Below are positions 33,249 through 56,510 of a stretch of 64,000 bases of DNA, one piece after another. Under the pieces are notes generated by a model. It ran no database searches. It was not told the origin of the DNA and saw only the letters and a program-made list of their open reading frames with translations. Made by a program: the position numbers and the translations under genes. Each line of letters opens with the position of its first letter. The stretch's first letter is position 1. The stretch comes from Salminus brasiliensis (Eukaryota > Chordata > Actinopteri > Characiformes > Bryconidae): assembly GCF_030463535.1 (NCBI RefSeq), contig NC_132891.1, forward strand, positions 7,527,622-7,591,621, read 5' to 3'.

Positions 33249-34460
33249 TTGTGTTTATTGTACTTTCTGAGATTTAAAAAAAATATGCTTTTAATTTCCA
33301 AGTATCCTCAATTGATTCATCTTAAATCTTCACATTTAGGGGTTAATCTTTTTTTTTTTTTTTTTTTTGGTTCTGTTGGTCACCTACACCTATCAGCCCC
33401 AAGTTCTTATGCTGATAGATATAAGGTCAATCCAAGACCATCCAGCAGGTCCTTTAGCTCCCTTCGGCTGTGAAGTGGATCTGCCGTAGATCTGACTTGG
33501 ATCCAGTGCATCCCACAAGTAACCAGTACATGTGTACCCATTCATCCATTATATACATAAACTGACATGATGAAAATTGGACTCATCAGACCTGGCAACC
33601 ATCCTTAGCTGATCCAAGGTCCAGTTCAGATGCTTGAGTGCCCATTATAGGCACTTTTTAATGGTGGACAGGGGTTAGCATGGGCACTCTGACTGGTCTG
33701 CAGCTTTGCAGCAGGACTGTGTGTTGTGAGCTATTCTTCCTGTAACCATCATTAAATATTTCTACAACTTGTGCCACCGTAGCACTTCTGTCAGTTTTGC
33801 TCAGATTAGATAGCCTTAGTTGTAGCCATTTTTTTTAATTTATCCCTTCTCAGACCGCTGCCAATAGTTACTCACCGCAGCTGACCACGGACACCCCACA
33901 AATCCTGCTGTTACATTGAGCATTATTTAAGTCACAATTATCTAACTAAACTAATTACACAAACAGTTGTACTGTTCATTCTTTTATTGAACATGTTGAG
34001 CAAACCTCCACAGTGCAGGCTAGAAAAAGTAAGTGAACCTTTGAATATATGTAGATTTCCTTTAGCAGAAATCACCTCCGCTAAATGTTTCCTGTAGCTG
34101 AAAATAAGATTTAGGCACTGTAGAAGGAAATTCTGGATGCCTTGCCTGCACAGCCCTCTTCTCTAGATAGGGTTAAGGTCAGGCCTCTGACTTGGCTATT
34201 AAGTTTATTTACTCGTGGGCACTGGGTCAGTATCTTGTATAAACCATCATCTCTTTAGCTGGAGGTCATGAACTACTCCCCATACAATGTCCTGAGAAAT
34301 GTTGTGATATATCTTTAAATTCATGATCAATGATGGCAAGACATCCAGGCCCGCCGAGGCAGCAAAGAAGCCCCAAACCATGATGCTCCCTCCACCATGC
34401 TTTACAGTTTAGATAAGGTTTGATTAGTAATCAATGCAGAATTCACAAGTAAAGGTAATT
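33249..34460 (-). pseudogene. Tc1-like transposase fossil, copy 2, interrupted by another element
   Basis: The ends (33249-33346 and about 34130-34460) repeat copy 1 closely. The minus strand again gives KHGGGSIMVWGFFAAS, IQDTDP and SQRPDLNPI. Between them lies sequence from a second Tc1-like family (33361-33930). Stops interrupt the frame, so it cannot encode an active transposase. Confidence 0.7.
33361..33930 (-). mobile_element. Family B Tc1-like fragment nested in copy 2
   Basis: Sections such as GGTGGACAGGGGTTAGCATG, GACTCATCAGACCTGGCAAC and TGACCACGGACACCCCACAA belong to a fish Tc1-like family also seen at 39.95, 45.05 and 54.83 kb. A T run at the left junction marks the break from the host copy. 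Confidence 0.6.
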
Positions 34461-35748
34461 GTAAGTGGTTCACTAACCATAAAATAACTGCTTGAACTGT
34501 TTTGAGCTTCCATTGATATAATCATTGAGAAACCTACTTTGGCAAAGCAGTTAGATATTTATGGTAGTAGTGGTGGTAGAAGTGCATTAGATTACTAGAG
34601 GTAAGTGCAGATGTACATTTATAAGTGCTTAACCTGCCTCTCTGTGAACGTGGAGGTTTTCTACAGCTATTGAACTCTAGTCGATAGTTCATCTCCACTC
34701 CAGAGCAGGCTTCTGAGAAGTCTTTTCCTTCTGGCAATTTCTTGCATGGAGTTTGTCAGAGAATAAAAGCCCCAGACAAAGCACTGGAGAGGGTAGGAGC
34801 AAAATTGCCTGTGATGTGGTGCAGTGGATGATGCTTTGTCAGTTTATCCTCTTCTGTCCACTGCCAGGGGCCACTATCTATGGCTCTGGCGCCAGTGTTG
34901 TCTTAGTGAGAAAAACCCTTTTGTGCGAAGCATGAGACTGAAATGAGCTTAGAGAGCCCCTGCGAGCAGTCTGGAGAGCAGGCAGGACACCCAGAGAGGG
35001 CCATAAGCTTGTCAATGGGAGGAAGAAAGCTAGATCTCCGGCCCTCAGTAGCAAAAGATTAATTACAACATATGGCAGCGAGAAAGAAGTCATTATTTTC
35101 CCTTGTTTTCTTCCTCTGCAGTCGAATGCTTTGCACTGAGGAGAGAAAAATGTTTAAAGTTAAAGGTATTTTGTGCGTATCTATATAGCTGTTCATTGCT
35201 CAGGATGTTTGCAATCTCTAGATAGCGAGTTAGAAGGAGAACCTCGTGATTTTCATTTGGAGCAATAAAAGAGGCATTTGATACTGTTCCTCATATCCTT
35301 TCGTTAGCCACATGATGCTAGTGAACCCTCCACTCTGGAGATAGATCCTCTGCTACTCTTGGTGAGCACAAAAACCTCAAACAGAATCTATAATCTAATT
35401 TTACTAAGATTCCTTTCAAGTTGCTTTCAAAGCGAAGGGTTATACACGGCCCGGCTATTGGCCTCTTGGTCTTGGGCCATTGTTATCATTAGACTCCTTG
35501 CTTTCTCCTGACTCCAAAGTAATCTAGTCCCTGCATTGTCTCTAAAGTGGGGTCATATCTTGCTATTATCAGCTTGTCAGTTATCTGCATGTTCATATCT
35601 GAAATAGGAAAAGGCTATTTTCAATCCAGATGTCATAATACAGAGCAGTAGGCCGGCACAATGCAATCAAGAGTGTATTAAATGAGTCTGGTCCAGCATG
35701 ACAGAGTATAGATACTCTACACAGCCCCATACAAACCACCCCCCCCAC

Positions 35749-35750
<2 letters not shown>
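34461..35750. other. Intergenic spacer without recognised features
   Basis: 1.3 kb between the transposon fossils and the next microsatellite. Only short unsupported ORFs are seen. Confidence 0.7.

Positions 35751-35753
<3 letters not shown>

Positions 35754-35813
<60 letters not shown>
35754..35813. repeat. (CA)30 microsatellite, intergenic
   Basis: Uninterrupted CA run between acvr1b and acvrl1. Confidence 0.95.
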
Positions 35814-35815
<2 letters not shown>

Positions 35816-36489
35816 TTAAAAATATACACGCACCCCCCTCCTCACTCCATCTGACCCACCAGACAGACTGGGCTTTCGTCGGAGAATTATCTTCCCCAAA
35901 GTCTGCACAAGCACCGCCACAGACAGATGGATATACTGAGAACAGACACATGCGAGCACAGATATAGATAAAGCTGCAGACAGAAATCAATGCCCATCCC
36001 CTTACTGACTCATACAGTGGTCCTCTTTCACCATCAATGGGAACTGGACACTTGACTAATGGAACTGATTGGGAGACTTCGCTAATGGGACTTTCTTTTT
36101 TTCCAGAGGTCTCTATTCGGACTGTTTCAAATGGGCAGATTCCCAGTGTTCGTGCACGCTCACTTAAGGTACAATGATTTCAACTGCCCTTTTGCCTCAT
36201 TCAAGGCTCTCTTACTTGCTATAGTCTGTGGAAGCTACTGTGTTAGTCATTGAAACTGGCCATTTGAATGCATTCTGTCCATTCTTCTCAAAATAGGAGA
36301 ATAGGGGAGTGGTTTATTATACGACCACACCCACATTTAAATACCAAACCAGCCAGTCTGGTTTATAATTGGAGAATCAAAACATGCGTAACTTATAAAA
36401 TCATGAAAATCAAATCAGCAAAATCGCATTAATCTCCCTGTGTCCGGTGGTGCTCCAGGTGTCCTCACATCTCCCAAAAATATATTCAT

Positions 36490-36650
36490 ATAAACACATA
36501 GTAATGCTAAATTGCCCCTAGGTATAAGTGTGGTACCCTGCGGTGGTACTGGCTCCCCGTCCTGGGGTATTCCCGCTTTATGCCCAGTGATTCCAGGCAG
36601 GCTCCGGAAGCTACCGCGACCCTGACCAGGAAAAAGCACATAAAAAATAT
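36490..36650 (+). mobile_element. L2-like LINE 3' tail fragment
   Basis: ACTGGCTCCCCGTCCTGGGG, TATGCCCAGTGATTCCAGG, CTCCGGAAGCTACCGCGACC and a terminal ATGGATAGATGG match the conserved 3'UTR tail of fish L2-type LINEs, as I know it. No coding part is present. Confidence 0.65.
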
Positions 36651-38060
36651 GGATAGATGGAAAATCGTATTGAACTAGAAAACCTGTGTATCATCACATC
36701 CCTTCTGCTCACACCTAACTGACTAGTGTTGCTGATTCTGAACCCAAAGGTACAGTAAGCTACTGGAACTGTGTGTGAAAAGGAGAGTCTTGTGGCCTTG
36801 TGTATATGTGTCAGTACTTGCGGGCAGAGATTTATACTACAAATCCCCTCATTTGGCATTGACATTTCCATGAATAAGAGATGTGAGACAGAGTAAATAT
36901 AGGTCTGACTGAAACCCTATCAGGGAGGATGCATTCAGCATTGTATCTATGAATACTACAGCACTGAGGTGTGTCTTGGTTACCCCCTTGGGATATCAGG
37001 TCCTTCAGTGCCTTTCCTATTGTTTTGAACAATAACGTGAAGCACCGACACTGCGTGTACAATGCAGGAACAAATGGATCGGATTAAAATGTAATGCATT
37101 CCTGGTCACCAGAATAAGTCTGCTCAGACATTATTATATTTAAAAAGAGGGGAGCTGCTGAGACCCTTTGAGGTAATAATAATAAAACATTGAGGCCTGT
37201 GATGCCCCCTAGTGTTTGAAAGCAGCTTCCACACTTGTGCACTAGGGACCACTTCACCAGGCAGTGGTTCATAACTCTGCATGTATTATTATACACACCC
37301 ACTTCAGTTGAAAAAAGGGCTGTAAACAAGCTGACCAATTGGATCAGGTGTGCAGGGATACAGGGCAGGGTAAAGCAGGGTTCTGGATCCTGGTCTGGGA
37401 ATCACTGTTTTTGGGTTACTTGCCTACCAATAGGCCTGAGTGTCACTCACAATATTTCAGTACTGAATACACTACAGTTCCTAAACGGTTGATACTTTCT
37501 TTACAATTACAAACCAAAAGTGGGTGTGGCTTAAGCCATTAATGAGTTTAGGACCAATCTAGAAACTGTGATGTCGCTATGTGTGACAATGTGTACATAT
37601 GTTTATATTGTCGCTATCAAGCAAAATTGTGAGAAGAAGGTGAAGACCTTCAACAAGCTATTTCCATATTCCAAACCACTTTGGAGCATTTCTATAGATC
37701 CAATCATCATAACATTTTGACACAATATAAAGAATATGCCAGATTCACATCATGTCAAAAAGTGAAAAACTGCAAAAATGGAGATACAAGGGTTGCATGA
37801 CAGCCATGATAAGGAATGTAAATTGGATGGCCAGTAGCTTTCAACACAAGCCAATTTACTGGGTAATGAAAACAAAAATGCTATTTAATACTCTGTATTA
37901 CTGAAGTAATATCATCAGGAAAGCACTGAACTTTAATATTCATCCCTAATGACCAAGGCTAATTCTTCATTAAATGTCCATTTCTGGGTTACGGAAAACC
38001 AAATGAACAATAATTACTAACAGCATTTCAACAGTATGCAACATTTTTTCAGTAGGATCA
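36651..38060. other. Intergenic spacer with a dispersed-repeat copy
   Basis: Only a family D repeat copy at about 37655-37830 is recognised. The short ORFs here have no support. Confidence 0.6.
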
Positions 38061-38470
38061 AAACCAGAGTTCATTTACTGATTCATTTTTACTCCCCAAT
38101 TTAGTCATTTCCAGTTCCCACTTATGATGCTACCAGTGCTGGGAGGTTGGAGGCCAGCATATGCTACCTCTGAGTCACATAAAGGATCGCTTCGGACTGC
38201 CACTAACTCAACGTCATTGGACAGCTCGACGTGCTTGTGTGCATGTAGGAGGATTCCAGCTGCCTTCTGTTTCATCAGCTAACAGACGCCCACACTGGCT
38301 AACATCAAGATGAGTGAATGGGGGAGTGTGGTGGGCCATCCTACCTGCTAGACAGAGCGAGGCCAATTGTGTTCTCTGTGACTTCTGGCCATGGATGGCT
38401 GTGGCATTACCGGAAATCTCAGAATGGTAGGGCCAACACTTGACGGCAAGACGGCAGCACCACTCAGGAG
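38061..38470 (+). repeat. SINE-like interspersed repeat
   Basis: GGGAGGTTGGAGGCCAGCAT, GAGGATTCCAGCTGCCTTCT, GGGCCATCCTACCTGCTAGA and GATGGCTGTGGCATTACCGG are in the order of a high-copy otophysan repeat I recall. It has no ORF. Boundaries are approximate. Confidence 0.5.
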
Positions 38471-38593
38471 CCCGTATTGATTCTAATGCCATGCGAGCCA
38501 TATAAGCAGCACCAGATACATGCAAAAACATTACTAGCCACACAGTTCAACAAATTAAGGAAAAATACATAAACAAAATAAATGTTCTGTAAT

Positions 38594-38599
38594 TTTATT
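38594..38599 (-). terminator. Candidate polyadenylation signal of acvrl1
   Basis: AATAAA on the minus strand, 755 bases past the acvrl1 stop. The 3'UTR would be 38570-39353. Unsupported by transcripts. Confidence 0.35.
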
Positions 38600-39353
38600 T
38601 CTCATTTAAATACCATAATTTGAAGTGAGCGTAATATTTCTGTTCTGTGCAAGAGCCAATAGTAAATATTTATGAATAAACAACATAAGATATACTATAT
38701 AAAAAAATATTTTGCAACATAGTATCAAGCAATAACATACTATCCTAGGTTCTCAGTTCTTATTAATATTGAATGTTTTATCAAGGCAGCGCTTACTGGT
38801 GGATATATGTTTAGAATGTGGTATTTCCAAAGGCTTTCAGCAAAACTAGACAATGATAAAATGCACATGTAAAACATGGCGTGGAAAAAACTGTGAGAAT
38901 ATGTAGAGGGAGACCTATTCTAAGACATTAAGCGTAGGAGGAAAACTTCATGTCATGAAGTCATGAAGGAATTTCAGGAAACTCCTCCATTGGGAAGTCA
39001 AGTATGGCTCATATCCTGACAAACACTGACAGAAAAACACTCCGAATTTGCTCGACCCAAGAGTGCTTTCAGTTGGCTCATGGCTGGCTTTCACTTAATA
39101 ATTGAGTCACCATGCTGAAAAATGCAGTAAATCCTTCAACAGCGGTAGAACAGCAATCCAGGGAAGAACCACAGCTGTGGGCTTCGGTCAGTCCGGCAAA
39201 CATGTGGCCTCCTCGACTGAAGCGCATGGCATGAACATAGGATAGAGGCTATTCTTCAAAAGGCACATAAAGCGAATCGAGTCCCGGAACCCCAACCGTT
39301 TGAAACATGGTGCTTGGGTCCATCTTAAGGTGCTTTGTATTCAAAACTGAGCT

Positions 39354-50368
<11,015 letters not shown>

Positions 50369-50459
50369 CTCTGCAAGTCAGACAAAAGAACAAGAGAGGA
50401 ACATTAAAGGCCTGCAAACATTTCAGTTTAGTCACATCCTTTAAAATCAGCCCCCTCAC

Positions 50460-50960
50460 CATCCGCCGACATCTTCCCCCTTCATTTACTGTCGTCCTCT
50501 CATCCTGCCCACCTGTGATTTAAAGCGCTCGTACAGCCATGTGAACTGGACTTGAGGTCCCTAAATGGGCATTGAAGGAACAGTAGCCCCTGTCCCCACA
50601 GCAGAGGAAGTTGTGATCTGGAAAAGCAGGCAGTGTGGGTCCAGCCAGTCTGCCTGCGCTCTAATTGCTGCAGTCAGAGTGGGTGGGAGAGTGCTTTGGA
50701 GCGGGCCGCTGTGCCGCTCTCCTCTGCCGACACACTGGCTGCTCGGGACGCAGAGTAAATATTGATGGCTATGCTTCCTGCCATTGAGAGGCCGCACCCG
50801 GCTGGCCGGGCAGAGACAGGGGGTCGCTCATTCCTAAAGGTCTGCGAAGCTGCTGGACACGCAAACAACATGGCTGCATGACGGTGTTTGTTTCGTGCAA
50901 GCGGGAAAAGTGCTGCCCTGGGGTTTTTTAGACTGCTGTTAGCATTCCAAGGATGCAGAA
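50460..50960 (-). promoter_or_regulatory. GC-rich segment, possible alternative acvrl1 leader
   Basis: A GC-rich patch just upstream of coding exon 1. On the minus strand GGCGGATG is followed by GTGAGG at 50459, a good donor, and TTTAAA lies about 60 bases before it. It could be a proximal untranslated exon with an 89-nt intron. This is a sequence-only guess. Confidence 0.2.
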
Positions 50961-50973
50961 AGTGCGCTGAGAG

Positions 50974-51298
50974 TAGGCCTGGCACGATAAGTACGCTATT
51001 GAGTAATCGTACAATATACTGACATGACAGCAACGATTTTTACTGACTTCGTTATAGCCCACTGTGTTTAATAACAGTGCTTTAGTTTTATATATGTAAT
51101 ATAATATAATATTCCAATGATAGTTTTTAAATGTTCTTAATAATTAAAAGTTCATTGCTCATTGAAAGGGTGTAATTGCATTTTTATGCTATCAAATTAT
51201 CATTATATAATATATTACATAAAATGGTTGTAAAACAACAACGTCAGTTCTTTCTGGTACAGTATATTATCAACAAAAAGTTATTGTGACAAGCCTAA
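50974..51298. mobile_element. MITE with TAGGCCTGGCACGATAA ends
   Basis: The left end TAGGCCTGGCACGATAA is mirrored by TTATTGTGACAAGCCTA. The interior is AT-rich and non-coding. The pattern matches a common fish MITE of the 'GGCACGATAA' type, known to me from memory. Confidence 0.55.
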
Positions 51299-52289
51299 TT
51301 GCAATCAATAAAAATCCATACAATTTATGGTAAAATACCGGCAGCTTTGGCTATAACATATTACAATAAGCTTTTTCTGAGCAAAAAAAAAAAATCACTG
51401 TAAAACCCCCATTCTATTAACAGTACAAAATGTGGTCATCAGACCTTTACCTTGATAAATCCCCTTCAATGCTGAAATGATATATTGTGCAGTCCTAAGT
51501 CCTACTGTTACAGTAAAAAGAAATTTGTACTGCTGATTTGATGGTTAAGGTTGGATTTTGATTCCATATTTTAAGTATAGGAACGTTGTGCACTAAATAT
51601 AACTAACTGAAATTGAGTACAGCGATAATGACACTGATATTAAAGCTAATAATAATAATAATAATAATAACAATAATAATAATGAGAATAATACAGGGCT
51701 TTTCAGGAAACCATAAGCACTTGGTCAGTACATAGATCATCATAGACAAACAAGAAACACATGGGCAGTACTAGACATAGGCAATATCTGGTGGAATAGC
51801 TGCTGAGGCCTGAGGAAGATTACAATGTAAAAAGATTTGCATTCGTTCAACTCAACTCTATTTCAAAGTATTTCTTTGAGATCAATATTTGAGAAGAAAA
51901 TGTTTGGATTTTCCCAGATTTTCACACTTGAAGGAAACATTATCTGTTGGCACTGTTATATCAGCTTACAGACAACCTGCTGGGTGACAGAGGTGAAGTG
52001 GGGCCATACTACCCACACCGAGGCGAGAACGAGATAGATCAAACCAGCAATTGTCTGCTGAAAGGGCTCATGCTTAGATGGATGCACCACTTTGGAGCAA
52101 ATTTCAAGCAAATATTACTTTTGAACACTAAACTCAGAAACACGTCTTAATTTTAGAAAGAACGTTTTACTTATTTTGTAAGTGATCCCTAAACTCCAAA
52201 GGCAAATGGTTCCAGACAAACCTATTACAACTCAAAGAAACATTTTGATGCTTAAATAAAGTTTGTGATGGAGGAAAACCTTTAATAGA

Positions 52290-52690
52290 CCTTTTTAAAA
52301 ATGGTTTAATATGGCACTAAAAAGCATTCAACTATTATTAATAGTCATTTTTTAGAACCCTTTTTTAAAAAGATGCACACATTAGAACCGAGTAAACTGA
52401 ACACATCAGTTTTGCACGGTTTCTACTTAGCATTAGGTGTCAAATAACCCTTTTAGAACTATACAGAACCTCATTTTGCTCTGTGCTTAAGTAACTGGAT
52501 TCTCAGGTGTACATTATTTTCAAGGGTTTAGTGTTTTAGTGACATATAAAAGCAAAGGGGTTCCATCATAGCGACAAAACAGGCAAAATAACACATAAGT
52601 ATTCAAATGGTTCTTTGACTTGTAATAATTTTATACAGAACAATGTCCTTTACTAAAGAAACCTTGAAGAATCTCTTTTTAAGAGTGTAT
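52290..52690. mobile_element. Degenerate AGAACC/GGTTCT-type MITE
   Basis: Repeated AGAACC and GGTTCT words, ending GAATCTCTTTTTAAGAGTGT. This resembles the TIR elements at 60.2 and 63.3 kb. The ends are poorly preserved. Confidence 0.35.
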
Positions 52691-54118
52691 GACTAAAATA
52701 TATACATTTACCACAACTTTGTTTTTCAGTTTATTTCCTTTTCCAATACATGCTGATGTTATACAGTTCATTTAAGTGGAAACAATGTACACATATGAGT
52801 CAGGGTATTTTCTTCCTGAATGAACTTGCGTATGTACGTGATATCCATTGCATTATTATGTCAAACAGACCTGCAGCAAGTCACAATATGAAGTACAGCT
52901 CACTATTGCATACAAACGGTCGACTGAAACATCAGGAAGCATTTTTGTGGAGCTCCAGGACTGTAATTCCATAAGTATACTGTTTACTCCTCTGATGTAA
53001 TGGAAAAATGGAGTCATGTGTTCTGTTTTGCAATACACGTGGTAATAAGAGCCAGAGCAGTTTGAGCTGCTTTCTGTTACACGCATATAACTAGACTCAG
53101 CAAAAAGCATACCCTAGTTTATATAGAAAGTGCTGTGCCTACATACGTTCAAAGCTTTGCTGTATTTTTACTGATCCATTGTTTCGAATTTATACACACT
53201 TCAAAAGCAACACACTTATTCCTCCAAGTGGAGAAACATAATGAGTGACAAAGGCAAAACCTCTATGAAACTAAGCGCAGATGTATCCAGGCAGATGTAT
53301 CCAGGCAGATGTACTGCATGATCAAAGTAAGAGAGTAATATCACACAATGCTCTGTACATATGGTATGTAAAGGACATGCAGGCCCTGTTAACATTGATT
53401 TTACATGAAGAAAGTGAGGGTTCATTGTTGGGGCGTAAATGACAGAAGCTTCAATCACAAAGACTGCTCACTTGACCAGTGTTTGGGGTATGGACATTGT
53501 GGTCAGAAGTGCATATTCAATGGCTGTAATGTTTGTGTATCGGTGGGATATGTAAAGAAAACAGAAGAGCAACAAATTCAGTAGAGAACTGCTTGTAGAA
53601 TTGTTCACCAGGCAAGTCAAATTTTCAAAATCTCTGTTTAACTGGAAAAGACTTTCAGGAAGATTTAGCAGACTTTGGAGTAGTGGTGCACTGTTCTACT
53701 GTGCGGCGACACCCACGCAAATATGACATTCATGCAAGAGTCATCAGAAGAAAACCTTCCTGCTTCCTCATCACAGGCCTGAAGAACTTTGGAAATAAGT
53801 CCTATACGTAGACTGACGAGGTTGAAATTCTGCAAGTAAACAATGCACCATCTGTCAAAAACATGGCTTCTACAGCAGTTTACAAAGCAGTTACAAATGG
53901 TTATAAGCAGTTTACAAATGGGTCACTGCATGGTTTGGTAAGGATGTAAATTATATGCTGTGGCCATCACAGTCACAAGCTCTCATATCTCTATCAGAGA
54001 TTTAGGGTGATGCGTTAGACAGCACTTCTACTTAACTTACTAAGAAACTGTCTAAGCTGGTAGTCTGTACACGGACACTAGTTATAGTTAAGGGTCAAAC
54101 CAAAGGATGCAAATCCAA

Positions 54119-54456
54119 ATGGTTGTCCCCTTCTAAGGAACCCATTGCTGATAAAAAGCCTCCTAGCGTTGAGCAGTGGAACTGTGTTCTCTGGAATAAT
54201 GGGTGGTGCTCCAGCCAATACTTCTAGGATGAGTTGGCGAGTTTGGGATGAGGTGAGTGAGATGACTATCCAACATTTATACCTCACTAACACTCTTGTT
54301 ACTGAAGGCAATCAAATCCTCACAGCAATGCTCTAAAATTTAGTAGATATATTTCTCTGACAGTAGAGACAGTTACTCCAACAAAAACTCATTCATGGCT
54401 TTCTGAAGAAGCCATGAATGAGCAGGTGTCCCAATAATTTTGTCCATATTGTCCAT
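54119..54456 (-). mobile_element. Family A MITE, reverse copy
   Basis: GAGCAGTGGAACTGTGTTCT, GAATAATGGGTGGTGCTCCA, CTCACAGCAATGCTCTAAAA and the end GGTGTCCCAATAATTTTGTC CATATTG match family A in reverse. The other terminus is missing. Confidence 0.75.
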
Positions 54457-54825
54457 TAAAATGTAACCTTACATCAGCAAACAAATATAACAATGTAGAG
54501 GAAATGTTGCTGTACATTTCTTGAATAGCAGAGCCTGTTTACAATGGTGACCCTACAAGCTGCTGCAGCTGTTCTAGCTAACCTTTCCAAGTTCATAGGA
54601 ATATTACTTGGTAACACGTGTGCTGGCTTGCTGTAATTGTTTGTTTTGTCTTTGTATCCTTTCTGCTGCTGCTGTTCCGTGTTAAATATAGGACTGTGCT
54701 TCCTGTAGAACTAAACTTTGTTCCTTGCTCAAACACCTGGCTGAGATGAATGAAAATTAAGCTTGACTTGACATGACTTGTTTTCACCTGCCTTATATTG
54801 TTTATATTGTTCCCCTTGTGCTGCC

Positions 54826-55190
54826 AAAATGGCTCTGACCTGTCGAGGCATGGTATCTGGCACCAAGACTTTAGCAGAAGATCGTTCAAATCCTGTAAGA
54901 TGTGAGGTGGGGCCTTGATGGATTGCATCAATGAGCCTTGGGCACTCATGACCCTGTCCCCGGTTTACCAGTTGTCCTGCCTTGAACCACTTTTGGTAGG
55001 TACTGACCTCTGCATACGGGGAACACCCAACAAGACCTGCCTGATGTTTAAGATAGGTTCTGACCCAGTCTATTAGTCGTCACAATTTGGCCAATGTAAC
55101 ACATCGGCTTCAAGAAATGAACATCTTTGTAACATGACAAATGTTATTTCATTAATCTGTCAGCGGATGTAATGTAATGTCCAATCTGTG
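54826..55190 (-). mobile_element. Family B Tc1-like fragment
   Basis: GGCTCTGACCTGTCGAGGCA, TGATGGATTGCATCAATGAG, GAACCACTTTTGGTAGGTAC and CACAATTTGGCCAATGTAAC follow family B. No open frame remains. Confidence 0.7.
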
Positions 55191-56210
55191 TATATTCATA
55201 AGTACAAGAAGATTGGAGATGTGGGACATCTTTTGAATCTGTCTAAACTAAAAGCCAGCAAAGAAAGATAACTAAACATTAACAAGCTTTGGTGCCATGG
55301 TTGGCTGCAGAGCCCACAGCACAAAGCCTATCATTAATGTAAAAATATGTTTGGTCAGTAAGGTTCCTTTAGATAGGCGAACTCTCAATCAAAAGACAAA
55401 AACAGCAGATCATATCTAAAGAACTTTGAGATAATGCAATCACAGGGTCAACTTCCTCTCCATTTACTATGAATTATATCTCTCCAAAACCATGGTTCCA
55501 GTCTTGGTTCCAGCACTCATTATTTCTCTGCAGTTGGCTGGAAGCGACTCAGCATATTTAGAAGTCAGATATAATACATCCATTATGGGAATCTAATATG
55601 GGAATCGTAGGCATGTTGATACCTCATTTCCAACGATGTTGATACAAAACATTTATGAAATGTATTAGCTGAGAGTAAGTAAATGAGAGTAAAAACATGT
55701 ATTTTCTATAGGATTACATATCAGTAAAAACATTTATCTCCAGTACTGCCGTTTTTCCATTTTTTACATAATAAAAATCTGGCAGTTCTTCTTTACATTG
55801 GGTCAGAATTTCATGATAATTTCATGAATAGACTACTAAATGCTCTGAAATGACATGGAAATTGATTTTTTTTCATTGAGTTTTTTCCTTTTCCTGTAAA
55901 GTTGATATTTTGGAGAAACATGGTTTTTACGTGACAGTGACAATGTGCAGTAAAATTTATATAATGTACCAACTGTAGTGCAGAGGCCCTGCATCACCTA
56001 ACCATTCTGCCACTGCAGAATACAATTAATTGCTGGGACAAAATATCTGTCATCTGCTTATCTGTCAGCTGCTTATCTGTGAACCAGATTTCGAAACCAC
56101 AGTTGAATTCAGAGGTTAACTGACTGACTGTATTTGTTTTAAGTGCTACAACATCTGATGTAATTTATGCTATTGATCATGAACTTTTTCATGAACTTTT
56201 TGGCTTTAGT

Positions 56211-56510
56211 GGCAAAAAGGTATGTTTGGAGAGAAAAAAAGGGCAGTGTTTCATGAAAAGAACACCTCTCCAACTGTTATGCATTGGGACTAGATCAATC
56301 ATGCTTTGGGATTGTGTTGCAGCCAGTGCCACTGAGAGCATTTCACCGGCAGAAAGAAGAATGGATTCAAATAAATACCAACAAATTTTGGAAGCAAACA
56401 TCACACATCCTGTTAAAAGTCTGCGGATGGCTTTTATAGCAGGATAATGACCCAAGGTACCTCAAACTGAAGCTACTGAAGGTTCTTGCATCTGTAAATC
56501 CCTAGTTTTT
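56211..56510 (+). pseudogene. Tc1-like transposase fossil
   Basis: The plus frame reads GTRSIMLWDCVAAS, matching the Tc1 motif GGGSIMLWGCFAAS, then RRMDSNKYQQILEANIT. After a frameshift and stop it reads QDNDPRYLKL, the QDNDP block holding the second catalytic Asp. No terminal repeats were found, and the copy cannot be functional. Confidence 0.7.
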
